Under the pieces are notes generated by a model. That model did not search any database and was not told the origin of the DNA. It worked only from the letters and a program-made list of their open reading frames with translations. Below are positions 12,291 through 13,629 of a stretch of DNA of 13,629 nucleotides, one piece after another. The stretch lies in the NCBI GenBank assembly GCA_003857395.1, contig RPRC01000174.1, positions 1 to 13,629 on the forward strand, in the 5' to 3' direction. Origin of the DNA: Geobacter sp. (GTDB lineage: Bacteria > Desulfobacterota > Desulfuromonadia > Geobacterales > Geobacteraceae). Position 1 is the first letter of the stretch, and each line of letters starts with the position of its first letter. The position numbers and the translations under genes are program-made.

Positions 12291-13629
12291 ATGATTGAAG
12301 GACTCTATCTCATAACCGACCACAATGATCGGCTTCTGGAGCGGGTGGAAAGGGCGCTTTCCGGTGGTGTGACCTGCCTCCAGTATCGGAACAAGGTGAA
12401 GGATTACTCCTCCCGCCGTGCCGAAGCTCGCGAACTGCAGCTCCTCTGTGCTGGGCGTGGCGTCACTTTTATTGTCAATGACGATCTGCCCCTGGCTGCC
12501 GAGATCCGGGCGGACGGTGTCCACTTCGGACAGGATGACGGCAGTGTCAGCGAAGCTCGTCGAGTGTTGGGGCAAGACACCCTGGTCGGCATCTCCACCC
12601 ATACCGTGGAAGAGGCCCTGCGGGCCGAGGCGGAGGGCGCGGACTACATTGGTTTTGGCGCCATGTATCCCACGGGAAGCAAAGACGTCCAGCACTTGCC
12701 CGGACCTGTCGCCTTGGCAGAAGTCCGGGCACGGGTGCAGATTCCTGTCGTCGCCATCGGCGGCATCAATCGCGACAATGCTCCTGCGGTGATCGATGCC
12801 GGTGCCGATTCGCTGGCGGTAATATCGGCGGTTCTGGCTAGCCCGGACCCGGAACTTGCCGCCCGCGAACTGTCGCTGCTCTTCAACCGGAAACAGCCCT
12901 CGCCGCGCGGTTCGGTCCTCACTGTTGCCGGCAGCGACTCGGGGGGTGGCGCCGGTATCCAGGCGGACATCAAGACCGTGACCCTGCTGGGCAGTTATGC
13001 CGCTTCGGTGATTACGGCGCTCACCGCCCAGAATACCCTTGGGGTGACAGCCATTCACGGGGTTCCAGCCCCTTTTGTTGCCGAACAGCTTGATGCGGTG
13101 TTTCGTGACATCCCGGTTGATGTGGTAAAGACCGGCATGCTTTTCTCGGCCCAGATCATCGAGGTCCTGGTGGAGAAGCTTGCCAGGTACGGCAAGCGAA
13201 TGCTGGTACTCGATCCGGTTATGGTTGCCAAAGGTGGCAGCAGCCTCATTGATGACGCTGCTGTTGCGAAACTGGTGGAGATGCTTTTGCCGAGTGCCTA
13301 CCTCGTCACGCCGAATATCCCGGAAGCCGAAGCTCTTGCCGGACTCTCGATCCGGAACGAAGACGATATGGAACTGGCTGCCCGCGAGTTGCATCACATT
13401 GGTGCGAGAAACGTCCTTCTCAAGGGGGGGCACCTCTCCGGGCAGGAGGCGACCGACATCCTCTTTGACGGAAAGGTTGTTCGCCGCTATGCCTCCCAAC
13501 GATTCAATACGATCAACACCCACGGAACCGGCTGTACCTATGCCTCTGCCATTGCCGCTTACCTGGCGCAGGGGGAGCCGTTGCCGGTTGCTGTAGCGCG
13601 GGCAAAGGAATTTGTCACTGAGGCCATCA
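12291..13629 (+). CDS. thiED: ThiE-ThiD fusion: thiamine phosphate synthase and HMP(-P) kinase (3' end outside window)
   Basis: The frame is open from the ATG to the window end (446 codons). Residues 1-198 are ThiE, which joins HMP-PP and thiazole phosphate to thiamine phosphate: GLYLITD, LQYRNK, IVNDDLPLAAEIRADGVHFG, GISTHT, GADYIGFGAMYPTGSK and VVAIGGINRDNAPAVIDAGA. A short linker (about 199-206) leads to ThiD, which phosphorylates HMP to HMP-PP: TVAGSDSGGGAGIQADIKT, VKTGMLFSAQ, VLDPVMVAKGG, VTPNIPEAEAL, VLLKGGHL and NTHGTGCTYASA with the conserved Cys415. Only the last few dozen residues are missing. The start has GAGG nine bases upstream and is the only sensible in-frame start after the riboswitch terminator. 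The fusion couples HMP-PP formation to its use. Confidence 0.97.
   Translation, partial: MIEGLYLITDHNDRLLERVERALSGGVTCLQYRNKVKDYSSRRAEARELQLLCAGRGVTFIVNDDLPLAAEIRADGVHFGQDDGSVSEARRVLGQDTLVGISTHTVEEALRAEAEGADYIGFGAMYPTGSKDVQHLPGPVALAEVRARVQIPVVAIGGINRDNAPAVIDAGADSLAVISAVLASPDPELAARELSLLFNRKQPSPRGSVLTVAGSDSGGGAGIQADIKTVTLLGSYAASVITALTAQNTLGVTAIHGVPAPFVAEQLDAVFRDIPVDVVKTGMLFSAQIIEVLVEKLARYGKRMLVLDPVMVAKGGSSLIDDAAVAKLVEMLLPSAYLVTPNIPEAEALAGLSIRNEDDMELAARELHHIGARNVLLKGGHLSGQEATDILFDGKVVRRYASQRFNTINTHGTGCTYASAIAAYLAQGEPLPVAVARAKEFVTEAI

Noticed and set aside
12234..13523. 429-codon minus-strand frame antisense to thiED
   Set aside because: The thiED frame shows continuous family motifs; the antisense product is low-complexity and unrecognisable.
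1..13629. CRISPR arrays, defence or phage modules
   Set aside because: No regularly spaced repeats, no cas, toxin-antitoxin, restriction, integrase or phage genes are seen; the gene content is metabolic.

Overview
The window looks like a chromosomal segment of an anaerobic deltaproteobacterium of the Geobacter/Desulfuromonadales type. This is inferred from protein character, moderately high GC, and palindromic intergenic repeats of a kind I associate with that group. No marker gene in the window proves it. Most of the content is housekeeping; the less ordinary material is intergenic.

Layout. Positions 1-407 hold the C-terminal end of a GGDEF diguanylate cyclase, with a bidirectional terminator behind it. 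On the minus strand follow an AzgA-type purine permease (545-1846) and, upstream of it, a lipoprotein-anchored acetolactate decarboxylase (1956-2738). A 357-bp gap then leads to a hotdog acyl-CoA thioesterase (3096-3524, +), convergent with a rhomboid protease (3532-4257, -). The rhomboid promoter predicts a leaderless mRNA. A 143-bp terminal-inverted-repeat element (4355-4497) sits directly in front of a protein of unknown function with helical-repeat character (4521-5321, +).

The gap 5322-5736 is not empty. On the minus strand it has a near-consensus sigma-70 promoter, about 130 nt without an ATG or GTG, two hairpins with C-rich or CU-rich loops, an exposed UCCUCCC stretch, and a strong intrinsic terminator. 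This is a good candidate for an undescribed small RNA and is the best discovery lead in the window.

From 11939 down to 5737 the minus strand carries alr (alanine racemase), a RACo-like ASKHA ATPase lacking its ferredoxin domain, purH, purD and purE, probably one transcription unit or a few overlapping ones. purH (last two steps to IMP), purD (second step) and purE (AIR/CAIR step) are all de novo purine synthesis. Two related double-hairpin repeats lie in the purE-purD and purD-purH gaps; one supplies the purD stop codon.

Divergent from alr, a TPP riboswitch with an intrinsic terminator (12065-12211) controls a ThiE-ThiD fusion (12291 to the window end) for thiamine phosphate synthesis. A nearly perfect 25-bp dyad overlaps the likely thi promoter just upstream of the aptamer. 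It suggests a second, protein-based layer of control.
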